Below are positions 1 through 8,706 of a stretch of DNA of 34,966 nt, one piece after another. Below the pieces are notes generated by a model. That model saw nothing but the letters and a program-made list of their open reading frames with translations, was not told the origin of the DNA and did no database searches. Position numbers and translations under genes: made by a program. The stretch lies in NCBI GenBank assembly GCA_029338675.1, contig JAQYAV010000076.1, forward strand, positions 1-34,966. The letters run 5' to 3'. The first letter of the stretch is position 1. The number at the start of each line of letters is the position of its first letter. The DNA is from Lachnospiraceae bacterium (lineage in GTDB: Bacteria; Bacillota; Clostridia; Lachnospirales; Lachnospiraceae).

Positions 1-236
1 GCGAGTTGCTCTGCTACTTCATTTTTACTGTCCTCTTGTTTAATATCGGCACCAAGTAACTCGCTTACACTCACTTCCAATACCTCTGCAATATGAGAAA
101 GCACATCTGCGTCCGGTACTGACAATCCTTTTTCCCATTTGCTAACAGTCTGTCTAACAACATTAACTTTTATCGCCAATTCTTCCTGCGTATAACCTTT
201 TGCTTTTCTAATAGTTTTTAGATTTTCGCTGAACAT
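1..236 (-). CDS. Xre/HTH-family transcriptional regulator, 5' part only
   Basis: This is a leftward gene cut by the window edge; 78 codons are visible. The start is the ATG at 236-234, preceded by a GGGAGGAC ribosome site (about 242-250). Residues 1-65 read as a classic Cro/CI-type helix-turn-helix: an N-terminal KTIRKAKGYTQEELA helix pair, then the recognition segment VVRQTVSKWEKG, then PDADVLSHIAEVLEVSVSELL. This pattern is typical of small Firmicute DNA-binding regulators that carry a second, often membrane or sensory, domain after residue 70. That second part lies outside the window, so its signal cannot be named. A short inverted repeat (gttgc/gcaac, 287-301) lies upstream and could be an autoregulatory operator, but this is a guess. 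Confidence 0.85.
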   Translation of the reverse strand, partial: MFSENLKTIRKAKGYTQEELAIKVNVVRQTVSKWEKGLSVPDADVLSHIAEVLEVSVSELLGADIKQEDSKNEVAEQL

Positions 237-630
237 TTCGTGTCCTCCCGGTGTTTTGATGTTCGCATTCTACACCACTTTCCGCTGTTGCCACAAGCAA
301 CGCAAAATAACATTGTCTTATTTACTATGTTGCAATATAAAAATCAGAATTTATCATCACTAAAACTTCAAAGTTTCGCTCTCCTCAAACCACTTAATTA
401 TATCGTAACATATACAATTCTGCCACATTTTTCCTTACCATCAAAGTGTGCCGGTTGTTCTCCTTTTGTGTTAATGCCCAATAAGGAAGTGCATCTACTT
501 TTTGACAACGAACAACGACAACATACACCTAAAATCAAATGCACGAATAAATACATCTACATATGGAATAAAGAAAAAAATGCATACTCCAATCAGGTGC
601 GATAAAACAAAACCACATTCCATCAAATAT

Positions 631-706
631 AATTTAATTAACTTTAATATAAATTTCAAAAGCAAAAGGGGTAACTGGTCGTTTTCTTGGATAAATGGTC
701 ATTTTT
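631..706 (-). promoter_or_regulatory. Candidate LytTR-type operator with leftward promoter
   Basis: Two direct repeats, 670-685 and 690-705, share 13 of 16 bases (core TGGTC-TTTT) with a 20-base period, about two helical turns. Read on the minus strand they give ACCAGTT and ACCATTT cores, like the tandem imperfect repeats bound by LytTR-domain response regulators. About ten bases further in the minus direction sits TTGAAA (659-654), a 17-base spacer, then TAAATT (636-631). That is the spacing expected if an activator bound just upstream of a -35 box. The repeat and promoter geometry are visible; the LytTR assignment is inference. Confidence 0.35.
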
Positions 707-726
707 AGCAATTATTTATTACAAAA

Positions 727-776
727 AGACCCCTTTCTGGTGTTAAAATCAAACAACTAATACCAAAAAGGGGTCT
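727..776 (-). terminator. Intrinsic terminator of the hisS-aspS operon
   Basis: A 15-bp stem with one mismatch (727-741 pairs with 762-776) encloses a 20-base loop. Reading leftward, the GC-rich AGGGGTCT arm is followed directly by TTTTTG, so it works for the leftward operon ending with aspS at 855. The opposite orientation has only a weak T-tract. Confidence 0.85.
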
Positions 777-854
777 GTTATTATTTCTAACAAAGGCTAC
801 TTCAATATTAAAATAAATTAATTAGTCTTGTTCTAAATAACCTTAACTATAAAA

Positions 855-2651
855 TTATTCTTCACTAGAAGCTTCATTAATTCCGATTCCAAGCTCATCT
901 AATTGCTTAGGATCAACTACATTAGGAGCATCACTCATAAGACAAGAAGCATCCTTAACCTTAGGGAATGCAATAACGTCTCTGATTGAATCTTCTTTAG
1001 CCATAAGCATAACAAGTCTATCAAGACCATATGCAAGACCTGCGTGAGGTGGTACTCCATATTTGAATGCATTAAGCAAAAATCCAAATTGCTCATATGC
1101 GCTCTCCATTGTAAATCCAAGCGCACCAAACATCTTCTCCTGAATATCATTTTGGTGAATACGAACACTACCACCACCAATTTCTGTACCATTTAATACT
1201 ATATCGTATGCCTTAGCACGTACACGACCTGGATCAGTATCGATATACTGAAGGTCCTCCTCCATAGGCATTGTAAATGGATGATGCATAGCCTGATATC
1301 TTCCTAGCTCCTCGTTGTACTCAAGAAGAGGGAATTCTGTAATCCATACAAATCTATATTCATCCTTCTTAAGCAAACCAAGCTGTGAAGCAAGCTCAAC
1401 TCTAAGTGCACCAAGCACATCATATACAAGCTTATTCTTATCTGCCGCAAAGAGTAATAAATCTCCTGCCTTACCTCCCATAGCATCGATAAGAGCAGTC
1501 ATCTCCTCATCCTTCATGAATTTAGCAAATGACGATTTAACACTACCATCTTCCTGAATTGCAATATATGCAAGTCCCTTTGCTCCATAGCCCTTTGCAA
1601 AGTCAACTAATGCATCAATCTTCTTTCTTGGCATAGCTCCCTGGCCTTCTACATTAATACCACGAACGCTTCCACCATTTTCGATAGCACCCTTAAATAC
1701 TACAAACTCGCAATCCTTTACTACATCTGTTACATTCTTAAGTTCCATACCAAATCTAAGGTCTGGCTTGTCAGAACCAAATCTTTCCATAGCTTCAGCA
1801 TAAGTCATTCTCTGAATTGGAAGCGATACCTCAACTCCAATTGTCTCCTTAAATAGCTTTGCTAAAAGTCTTTCATTTACTTCAATAACATCATCCACGT
1901 CTACAAATGAAAGTTCCATATCAATCTGAGTAAACTCAGGCTGTCTATCTGCTCTTAAATCTTCATCTCTGTAGCATCTTGCAATCTGAAAATATCTATC
2001 ATATCCAGAACACATAAGAAGCTGCTTATAAATCTGTGGTGACTGTGGAAGTGCATAGAAATTACCTGGATGTACACGGCTTGGTACAAGATAATCTCTA
2101 GCTCCCTCAGGAGTTGACTTACAAAGTGTCGGAGTCTCAATTTCGATGAATCCATTTTCAGCAAGAAATGCTCTTGTAAGTGTTGTAACTTTACTTCTCA
2201 TCATAATATTCTTCTGAAGATCTGGACGTCTTAAATCAAGATATCTATATTTTAATCTAAGCTCTTCCTTAGTTTTGCTATTTTCCTCAATTGGAAATGG
2301 AGGAGTATCAGCTTCTGCAAGAATTCTAATATCCGAAGCAATAACCTCAATATCACCTGTTGCAAGATTCTCGTTAATTGCGCCCCCACGCTTTGCCACC
2401 TTACCAACTATAGCAACAACGAACTCACTTCTAAGCTTCTCTGCCTTGGCAAAGCTCTCTGCTCCACAGTTAGCTTCTTCAAAAATAACCTGAAGAATGC
2501 CACTTCTATCTCTAAGGTCTACAAATATAATTCCACCTTTATTTCTACTCTTTTGAACCCAACCCATAACTGTAACTTCGTTACCAATCATAGAGTTGTT
2601 TACTTCTGTGCATCTGTGGCTTCTTTTAAGCCCTAACATAGATTCAGCCAT
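855..2651 (-). CDS. aspS: Aspartyl-tRNA synthetase
   Basis: Cytosolic class II aminoacyl-tRNA synthetase that charges tRNA-Asp (or Asp and Asn in non-discriminating forms). The 598 residues match the usual bacterial length. An N-terminal OB-fold anticodon-binding domain (about 1-110, with GWVQKSRNKGG and FVDLRDRSG) is followed by the catalytic domain. Motif 2 is seen in FQIARCYRDEDLRADRQPEF with FTQIDMELSF next to it, a bacterial GAD-type insertion lies in the middle, and motif 3 is GLAYGLDRLVMLM near the C-terminus. The ATG at 2651 has an AAGGAGAT ribosome site. It shares one base with the hisS stop codon (TAATG), so the two are probably translationally coupled. It is the last gene of the leftward series and is followed by a strong terminator. 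I see no T-box leader, so any such control must lie further upstream or be absent. Confidence 0.97.
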   Translation of the reverse strand: MAESMLGLKRSHRCTEVNNSMIGNEVTVMGWVQKSRNKGGIIFVDLRDRSGILQVIFEEANCGAESFAKAEKLRSEFVVAIVGKVAKRGGAINENLATGDIEVIASDIRILAEADTPPFPIEENSKTKEELRLKYRYLDLRRPDLQKNIMMRSKVTTLTRAFLAENGFIEIETPTLCKSTPEGARDYLVPSRVHPGNFYALPQSPQIYKQLLMCSGYDRYFQIARCYRDEDLRADRQPEFTQIDMELSFVDVDDVIEVNERLLAKLFKETIGVEVSLPIQRMTYAEAMERFGSDKPDLRFGMELKNVTDVVKDCEFVVFKGAIENGGSVRGINVEGQGAMPRKKIDALVDFAKGYGAKGLAYIAIQEDGSVKSSFAKFMKDEEMTALIDAMGGKAGDLLLFAADKNKLVYDVLGALRVELASQLGLLKKDEYRFVWITEFPLLEYNEELGRYQAMHHPFTMPMEEDLQYIDTDPGRVRAKAYDIVLNGTEIGGGSVRIHQNDIQEKMFGALGFTMESAYEQFGFLLNAFKYGVPPHAGLAYGLDRLVMLMAKEDSIRDVIAFPKVKDASCLMSDAPNVVDPKQLDELGIGINEASSEE

Positions 2652-3913
2652 TACTCTATCTCCTTATCTTTGAAAAACTCTACAAACTCTTCATAACCCT
2701 CAAGCATCATCTGCTCTTTTTGGAATTTCTTATTCTTCTTCATAATTGATATATTAATCTGCGCACCAGACTCCCTCTCAGTCTTAGCCTTTGCAAGTAT
2801 CTTAAGCATCTTGTCTGATGGCATATTCTTCTCAACTAAATAAGCTGTCTTAGCCTTCTTAGTAGGCACCTTGTAATCTCTTTCAAGTAGAAGCATTACA
2901 ATTCTCTCAAATCCAATTGAGAATCCACAAGCACATGTATCCTTGCCTGTGAACTTACCAATCATCTCATCATAACGTCCACCGCCGCCTACTGAACCAC
3001 CGAATTCATCCATTGAGATTTCGAAAATAGGTCCTGTATAATACGACATACCTCTTACTAATGTAGGATCAAACGAAAGCTTAAAGTCAGCCGATTTAGT
3101 CGCATCAACACTCTCAATTATTGTCTTAAGATTATTTGAAACCTCGTCATCAAGGAAATCTCCAAGCGTATCCTTAATAAAAGTGATTCCTTCAATATCA
3201 TTTGTAACCTTATCAAATAAATCAAGATATTTTGCTACTGCTTCCTCAGCATATCCTTCCTTGATAAGCTCCTCTCTAACCCCATCTAAACCAATCTTGT
3301 CCATCTTGTCAAGAATGATAAATACTGTATCGTAATCCACCTCAGCAAAACCACTATATGCAGCCATTGCCTTAAGAATCTTTCTATCATTAATTCTAAT
3401 TGTGAAATTCTTGAAATCAAGCTTACCAAGTAATGTAGTAGTTGCAAGAATAAGCTCAATCTCTGCTAAAATAGTAGGCTCATCTAATATATCAATATCA
3501 CATTGCATGAACTGACGATATCTACCTCTCTGTGGTCTATCTGCTCTCCATACATTACCCATCTGAAGTGCCTTAAATGGACTTGGAAGATCATTAGCAT
3601 TATTAGAATAATATCTTGAAAGAGGAACTGTAAGATCATAACGAAGACCACCATCTACAAGATCAATTTCTTCTTTTGCTTCATCAAGCTTAAGCTTCTC
3701 ACCTCTTTTAAGAATCTTGAAGATAAGCTTCTCATTCTCTCCACCCTGCTTACTATTAAGGTTCTCTATATGCTCAACACATGGAGTTTCAACTGAATTA
3801 AATCCAAATGTCTTATATGTTTCTTTAATTAATCCAATAACATAGTCCCTAATCTCCATCTCCTTAGGAAGTATGTCCTTCATACCTGTAACAGGTTTCT
3901 TCTTCATTGCCAT
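2651..3913 (-). CDS. hisS: Histidyl-tRNA synthetase
   Basis: Class II synthetase that charges tRNA-His; 420 residues, the standard bacterial length. Motif 1 is represented by the N-terminal PVTGMKDILPKE segment, and motif 2 by GNVWRADRPQRGRYRQFMQ. The histidine-specific signature is RGMSYYTGPIFEIS, and motif 3 contains GGGGRYDEMIGKF with SIGFERIVML. A C-terminal anticodon-binding domain ends the protein. I chose the ATG at 3913 because an AGGAGG site (3921-3926) sits just upstream. The frame stays open for 17 more codons, but the upstream ATG lacks a ribosome site. The gene lies directly before aspS with a one-base overlap, a pairing common in Firmicutes. Confidence 0.96.
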   Translation of the reverse strand: MAMKKKPVTGMKDILPKEMEIRDYVIGLIKETYKTFGFNSVETPCVEHIENLNSKQGGENEKLIFKILKRGEKLKLDEAKEEIDLVDGGLRYDLTVPLSRYYSNNANDLPSPFKALQMGNVWRADRPQRGRYRQFMQCDIDILDEPTILAEIELILATTTLLGKLDFKNFTIRINDRKILKAMAAYSGFAEVDYDTVFIILDKMDKIGLDGVREELIKEGYAEEAVAKYLDLFDKVTNDIEGITFIKDTLGDFLDDEVSNNLKTIIESVDATKSADFKLSFDPTLVRGMSYYTGPIFEISMDEFGGSVGGGGRYDEMIGKFTGKDTCACGFSIGFERIVMLLLERDYKVPTKKAKTAYLVEKNMPSDKMLKILAKAKTERESGAQINISIMKKNKKFQKEQMMLEGYEEFVEFFKDKEIE

Positions 3914-3980
3914 ATTTTTTCCTCCTGCTAACTCTATATGCCAAATTTCTACATAATTTGACATCCCCTAAAACCATTAT

Positions 3981-4001
3981 ATGCAACTAATATTGTTGCA
4001 T
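3981..4001. repeat. Short perfect inverted repeat between hemZ and hisS
   Basis: ATGCAAC (3981-3987) and GTTGCAT (3995-4001) form a 7-bp hairpin with a 7-base loop. In the leftward, coding direction it is not followed by a T-run, so it is not a normal terminator for hemZ. A TATAAT (3981-3976) overlaps its end on the minus strand and could be a -10 element, but no matching -35 box is seen. Confidence 0.5.
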
Positions 4002-4045
4002 TTTTATCTTTATATAATAATAGTTAATCCATGTAAAATCAACAT

Positions 4046-5590
4046 TTATATATCAAAATTCTTAAATCCGTTTTTCTTTCTTTCAAGCATTTCTTCAAAT
4101 CTTCCTATGTAATCATCAACAGATTTGCAATTTTCTATTCTTTCAACACGATTTTCCTTATGGAATGTAAGCTTTGTAGATGCCCCTGCCCCTGCTGCCA
4201 CAATGTCTGTCATCTCCTCCATAATTAATATATTATAGAGACACTCTTTACCATTCTTAGCATAGCCAACATTCTCAAGGTTACCACCTATATTCTTTTG
4301 TCTATATAAATAATATGGTTCCATAGAAAGCTTACTTGCAAGATCAGACACCATATCAAGCATAGCATCCATATCCTGATTTATTTCACTTCCGTATTCA
4401 CCCATCTGTTGCTTCAAATTAGCTGCACGCTTAATAGCAAGCGAATGAACAGTTATACTCTCAGGAGATAGCTTTTCAATTTCACTTAATGTATATTTCA
4501 TACTATCAATGTTCTCACCTGGAAGTCCTGCTATAAGATCCATATTAATATTATCAAATCCAGCCTCTCTAGCCATTGCAAAGGCCTGTCTTGTCTGCTC
4601 GCTATTATGAGCTCTACCAATTACCTTAAGGGTTTCATCATTCATAGTCTGTGGATTAATGCTTATTCGTCCTACATTATATTTCTTCATAACCTTAAGC
4701 TTATCCATTGTAATACTATCTGGTCTGCCCGATTCTACAGTAAACTCAAGAATCTTGCTTACATCAAATAAATCGCATATTTGCTTAAGCAGCATCTCAA
4801 GCTGCTCTGCGCTTATTGCTGTAGGTGTTCCTCCACCCACATATATTGCAGCTAGCTTCTGTGTCTTATACGCCTCTTTAATAAACTTAAGCTCCTCACA
4901 TAGCTTTTCAATATAGGCATCTGCCTTGTCCTTATATGTTCCAATTGGATATGAAGTAAACGAGCAATAAAGGCATCTGCTTGGACAAAATGGAATTCCA
5001 ATATATAAGCAATAGTCCTTCTCAAAGTCTATAGCAGACACAAGTCTTGATTCATTAACTGCCACTGTTGTTGCAAGCTTTGCTTTTCTCATTGATGTAT
5101 CATAAACTTTAATATAATTATCAACTGCTTCTTCAAAGGTTTTATTTTCATTTAACTGCTTCATTGCTATCTTAGTTGGTCTAACTCCTGTAAGACATCC
5201 CCAGGGAAGCTTCTTTGAAGCCTTTTTACTAATCAACTCATATGAAGCAAGCTTAAGCTTATTTCTAAATATTTCTTTATCCTGATATTCACCTTGTATT
5301 ATTATGCTGTCCTCAATACTAGCCGTACTATTTGAAGTCGAACATTCATTAATATATTTTTCTATGGATGCTTCATCATTATCCTTCTTTATCTCGCAAT
5401 CCTTAACTATATAAAGTGTGGTCTGGCTATCCTTATAATGTGCAACCAAAATAAAATCAAGGACCTTGTCAACTCCATCCTTCGTTCTATCAAAATCCTT
5501 TTCAGATATCTTTACCCCAGGATAAAACGCCATAAGCATTGCTCGCAAATCATTATTATACATTTGTGAATTCTGTAGTAATCCTATCAT
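4046..5590 (-). CDS. hemZ: HemZ-type radical SAM coproporphyrinogen dehydrogenase family protein
   Basis: Radical SAM enzyme of the HemN/HemZ group, linked to oxygen-independent oxidation of coproporphyrinogen III; the exact reaction of HemZ proteins is less certain than that of HemN. Of 514 residues, the first 190 form the HemZ-specific N-terminal region, which includes LPWGCLTGVRPTK. The iron-sulfur motif is CPSRCLYC (202-209), with the SAM-binding YVGGGTPTA near residue 250. Further family signatures are SINPQTMNDETLKVIGR and NINMDLIAGLPGE. The ATG at 5590 has a modest AGAGG site. It sits between the metallo-hydrolase gene and hisS, an order seen in many clostridia. No other haem synthesis gene is in the window, so pathway membership cannot be judged from context. 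Confidence 0.9.
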   Translation of the reverse strand: MIGLLQNSQMYNNDLRAMLMAFYPGVKISEKDFDRTKDGVDKVLDFILVAHYKDSQTTLYIVKDCEIKKDNDEASIEKYINECSTSNSTASIEDSIIIQGEYQDKEIFRNKLKLASYELISKKASKKLPWGCLTGVRPTKIAMKQLNENKTFEEAVDNYIKVYDTSMRKAKLATTVAVNESRLVSAIDFEKDYCLYIGIPFCPSRCLYCSFTSYPIGTYKDKADAYIEKLCEELKFIKEAYKTQKLAAIYVGGGTPTAISAEQLEMLLKQICDLFDVSKILEFTVESGRPDSITMDKLKVMKKYNVGRISINPQTMNDETLKVIGRAHNSEQTRQAFAMAREAGFDNINMDLIAGLPGENIDSMKYTLSEIEKLSPESITVHSLAIKRAANLKQQMGEYGSEINQDMDAMLDMVSDLASKLSMEPYYLYRQKNIGGNLENVGYAKNGKECLYNILIMEEMTDIVAAGAGASTKLTFHKENRVERIENCKSVDDYIGRFEEMLERKKNGFKNFDI

Positions 5591-5623
5591 ACAAACCTCT
5601 AAACTATACTCTTTATCGCAGTT

Positions 5624-5651
5624 TTAGGAAGCAGGTATTCCCGCTTCCTAA
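5624..5651. repeat. Intercistronic hairpin upstream of hemZ
   Basis: TTAGGAAGC (5624-5632) pairs perfectly with GCTTCCTAA (5643-5651). The inner bases GG/CC can extend the stem across one mismatch, leaving a 4-base loop. In the coding (leftward) direction it is followed by AAAACTG rather than a T-run, so it looks like an RNA processing or stability element more than a terminator. Confidence 0.6.
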
Positions 5652-5684
5652 TTATATTATTTTTGCTATTCATTTTACTGTAAA

Positions 5685-6317
5685 CTAGAAATAAGGATTA
5701 TATTCCTTCTCTCTTTTTATACTTGTTCTGTCATTATGTCCTGGATATACAGTAACATCCTCTGGAAGTGTAAACAGCTTAGCCTTTATTCCCTCAAGTA
5801 ATGCACTCTCATCTCCAGTTGGGAAATCTGAACGACCAATACTTGAAGCAAATAATGTATCACCAGAAAATACCATTTTAGCATCCTCAAAATAATAACA
5901 TGTTCCGCCCTTAGTGTGCCCAGGCACATGTAAACATTTTATCTTGTTACCGATTAACGTAATTTCTTCCTCATCCTTAACATAAACATCTGCATTAACC
6001 TTAAGAGGTTGTCCAAACATTGCAGATAGATTTGTGTTAATTGAATTAAGTACCTCTTCTTCTTCACTGCCTGCATAAATCTTAATATCAGGATATTTCG
6101 CCTTGAGCTCTGGCACAGCACCAATATGATCAATATGTCCATGTGTAAGAAGAATTGCTACTGGCTTAAGATTCTGATTATTATACATATTTATCAAGAA
6201 ATCGGCCTTAGTCGCAGGATCAATTATGATTGCTTCTCTTGTTTCAGAATTAGCAACTGTATAACAATTTGTAGCAAATGATCCTAAAACATTAGTAATT
6301 GTAATTAAATTTCCCAT
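5685..6317 (-). CDS. Metallo-beta-lactamase-fold hydrolase (glyoxalase II-like)
   Basis: Small cytosolic zinc hydrolase of the YcbL/GloB-like branch of the metallo-beta-lactamase superfamily, about 210 residues. The signature THGHIDHIG supplies the metal-binding His-x-His-x-Asp-His set. Later metal ligands are visible in HVPGHTKGGTCYYF and FSGDTLFASSIGRSDF, and near the C-terminus in VYPGHNDRTSI. The C-terminal domain typical of full glyoxalase II is missing, as in the short bacterial forms, so substrates cannot be named with confidence. I prefer the ATG at 6317, which has a GGAG site eight bases upstream. An ATG at 6329 in the same frame lacks one. It lies 24 bases after rel and before hemZ in the leftward series. 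Confidence 0.85.
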   Translation of the reverse strand: MGNLITITNVLGSFATNCYTVANSETREAIIIDPATKADFLINMYNNQNLKPVAILLTHGHIDHIGAVPELKAKYPDIKIYAGSEEEEVLNSINTNLSAMFGQPLKVNADVYVKDEEEITLIGNKIKCLHVPGHTKGGTCYYFEDAKMVFSGDTLFASSIGRSDFPTGDESALLEGIKAKLFTLPEDVTVYPGHNDRTSIKREKEYNPYF

Positions 6318-6341
6318 ATTTTTCTCCATCCAACAAGCTAA

Positions 6342-8606
6342 CTAGCCTGTTGTTCTTTCAATATCAATAATTCCTTCAATAGCTCTAATCTTAGAAATCA
6401 ACTTATTAAGCTGCTCTTTAGAAGTTATCTCAAATCTGACAGAAACTGTTGCCTTTCCCTGTTTGCTAACACGGACATTCATTCCTGTTAATGCTATCTT
6501 TTCTTCGTTGAATATCTTAGACAATGCAAATACAATTCCATTGCTTTCATTTGCATAGATATTAATCTCTGTAGCGTACAAGTTAGTCTGCTGTACCTGG
6601 CCTTTAGCCCAATCAGCTTCTATTAATCTTGCTCTGTCAAATTCATCCATGCCAATTACATTAACACAATCCGTACGGTGAATTGATACACCTCTTCCTC
6701 GTGTAATATATCCAACAATTTCGTCTCCTGGAACTGGTGCACAGCACTTAGAAAATCTAACTGCCACATCATCCATTCCCTTAACTACTATTCCACCTTT
6801 AGCACTTCCATTACCTCTGCCAGGTGTATTTATTTTATCTACTATCTGTTCCTCAGTAACCTTGTCTGCCTCATCACGTTTGAATTCATCCACAAGTCTG
6901 TTAACAACCTGACCTTCCTTGATTCCACCGTGACCAATTGTTGCCATTAATGCATCCCAGCTTGAGAAATTATATTTCTTAAGAACCTTATCAACTAACT
7001 CTGGTTTAGTTATATCAGACAGCACAATTGATTTAGCCTTGCAGTATGCTACAATAGCATCCTTACCTTTTTGAATATTGTCCTCTTTATTCTCTGTTCT
7101 AAACCATTGATTAATCTTTGTTTTTGCCTGTGAGCTCTTAACAACATTAAGCCAGTCTCTACTTGGACCTTTAGAATTCTGGGAAGTGATAATCTCTACT
7201 CTATCACCATTATGAAGCTCTGTCTCAATAGGCACCTGTCGGCCATTTACTCTAGCTCCTATCATCTTATTTCCTACTGCAGTATGTATGCAATAAGCAA
7301 AATCTATAGGAGTTGAACCCTTAGGAAGATTCTTTACATCACCTGCTGGAGTAAAGCAATACACCTGATCAGAGAACAAATCCAAATCTGTTTTAATGAA
7401 GCTAAGAAATTCCCTATTATCTGTTGTATCAGTCTGCCATTCAAGAATCTGTCTTAACCAGCTAAGCTTCTGTTCTTCACTATTAGTTCCACCATTTCCT
7501 TCTTTGTACTTCCAATGGGCAGCTATACCATATTCAGCAGTTCTATGCATCTCATATGTTCTAATTTGAATCTCAAATGGTCTACCACCTGGACCTATCA
7601 AAGTAGTGTGAAGAGACTGATACATATTAGATTTAGGCATTGCAATATAATCCTTGAATCTACCTGGAATAGGTTTATATTTTTCATGAATTGTACCTAA
7701 CGCCGCATAACAATCCCTTACAGTATTAACCTTTATTCTAATAGCATGAATATCATATATCTGGTCTAAAGTCTTATTCTGGGTAATCATTTTCTTATAT
7801 ATACTGAATAAATGCTTTACTCTTCCATCAACCTCAGCCTCAATATCCGCTTCATCCATATATTGCTTTACTTCATTCACCATGCTATTAATGAATTCTT
7901 CTCCAGCCAAAAGTCTTGTAGAAATCTCTTCCTTGAGGGATTTATACACATCTGGATAGAGATATTGCATAGATATATCATCTAATTCAATCTTAATCTT
8001 AGAAATACCAAGTCTATGAGCAAGTGGTGCATATATATCCATTGTCTCTCTGGATTTTTCTATCTGCTTTGCAGGTGACTGATACTGCAAAGTCCTAAGA
8101 TTATGAAGTCTATCAGCAAGCTTAATAAGAATAACCCTAATATCCTTAGCCATAGCCAGAAACATCTTACGAAGATTCTCTGCCTGAATCTCAATCTTAT
8201 CCTGTGAAAGATCTAATTGAGTAAGCTTTGTTACGCCATCTACCAAAAGAGCAATCTCATCTGAGAACTCTTTTGCTATTTCCTCTCTAGTCATAATAGT
8301 ATCTTCAACTACATCATGAAGGATACCAGCAACTATTGTTTCTTTATCCAATTCTAATTCAGCCAAAATGATTGCTACACATATCGGATGAATAATATAA
8401 GGCTCACCAGACTTTCTCTTTTGATCCTTGTGAGCTTCCTTTGCAATTCTATAAGCCTTTTCAATCTGAGACAAGTCTGAAGACGGATGATATCTTCTTA
8501 TTGTCTCCTCTAACTGCTCAAATAAAACATCTGGAGGAGTAAAATCATCTGGTTTACTTATTTCATTTTTTAATGAACCATGAGGTATCTTTAATTCTTC
8601 TGACAT
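6342..8606 (-). CDS. rel: Bifunctional (p)ppGpp synthetase/hydrolase of the Rel family
   Basis: Long RelA/SpoT homologue controlling the stringent alarmone (p)ppGpp. It has 754 residues and the full domain order. The N-terminal HD hydrolase domain (about 45-150) retains its metal site: IIHP with H73, then HDVVEDT at 97-103. The synthetase domain (about 240-350) includes GRVKHLFSIYKKM and YDIHAIRIKV. Next come a TGS domain (YCFTPAGDVKNLPKGSTPID), a conserved cysteine region (SKCCAPVPGDEIVGY with HRTDC), and a C-terminal ACT domain (about 675-750). An intact HD site argues for both making and degrading the alarmone, as expected of the single long Rel in Firmicutes. The ATG at 8606 has only a weak GAAGTGAT site. 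It follows apt; many clostridia carry dtd immediately after rel, but here none is present. Confidence 0.95.
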   Translation of the reverse strand: MSEELKIPHGSLKNEISKPDDFTPPDVLFEQLEETIRRYHPSSDLSQIEKAYRIAKEAHKDQKRKSGEPYIIHPICVAIILAELELDKETIVAGILHDVVEDTIMTREEIAKEFSDEIALLVDGVTKLTQLDLSQDKIEIQAENLRKMFLAMAKDIRVILIKLADRLHNLRTLQYQSPAKQIEKSRETMDIYAPLAHRLGISKIKIELDDISMQYLYPDVYKSLKEEISTRLLAGEEFINSMVNEVKQYMDEADIEAEVDGRVKHLFSIYKKMITQNKTLDQIYDIHAIRIKVNTVRDCYAALGTIHEKYKPIPGRFKDYIAMPKSNMYQSLHTTLIGPGGRPFEIQIRTYEMHRTAEYGIAAHWKYKEGNGGTNSEEQKLSWLRQILEWQTDTTDNREFLSFIKTDLDLFSDQVYCFTPAGDVKNLPKGSTPIDFAYCIHTAVGNKMIGARVNGRQVPIETELHNGDRVEIITSQNSKGPSRDWLNVVKSSQAKTKINQWFRTENKEDNIQKGKDAIVAYCKAKSIVLSDITKPELVDKVLKKYNFSSWDALMATIGHGGIKEGQVVNRLVDEFKRDEADKVTEEQIVDKINTPGRGNGSAKGGIVVKGMDDVAVRFSKCCAPVPGDEIVGYITRGRGVSIHRTDCVNVIGMDEFDRARLIEADWAKGQVQQTNLYATEINIYANESNGIVFALSKIFNEEKIALTGMNVRVSKQGKATVSVRFEITSKEQLNKLISKIRAIEGIIDIERTTG

Positions 8607-8630
8607 CTAAATCACTTCTTTCCCTAGTAT

Positions 8631-8664
8631 TAATAGTGCCCTATGAACTAACAAAACACTATTA
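8631..8664. repeat. Intercistronic hairpin between apt and rel
   Basis: TAATAGTG (8631-8638) pairs perfectly with CACTATTA (8657-8664) around an 18-base loop. In the leftward direction it is followed by ATACTAG with no T-tract, so it is not a standard terminator. It lies just ahead of the rel ribosome site, in the leader of the rel cistron. Confidence 0.5.
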
Positions 8665-8706
8665 CCCGAAAATGTACATCATACACACTACATTTTCTTC
8701 TACAGC

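Larger units (their letters stand above)
237..854. other. Long non-coding interval between the Xre gene and aspS
   Basis: About 620 bases without a convincing gene. Open frames exist on the plus strand (240-605 and 502-708), but they lack ribosome sites, have no recognisable domain, and have compositions typical of chance AT-rich translation. The interval holds the aspS-side terminator (727-776), a pair of direct repeats (670-706) with a candidate leftward promoter beside it, and the promoter region of the Xre gene, where TAGAAT at about 269-274 on the minus strand is a possible -10. Leftward transcription from the candidate promoter meets no good open reading frame before the Xre gene. The transcript could therefore be a long leader or a non-coding RNA. 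Confidence 0.5.

Noticed and set aside
240-708. Two plus-strand open frames in the left intergenic region
   Set aside because: No ribosome sites, no domains, and mutual overlap in different frames with chance-like composition.
3914-3964. Seventeen-codon N-terminal extension of hisS
   Set aside because: The upstream ATG has no ribosome site, whereas the ATG at 3913 has AGGAGG and gives the normal N-terminus.
3914-4045. T-box leader for hisS-aspS
   Set aside because: The gap is only about 130 bases and lacks the T-box consensus and the large specifier stem.
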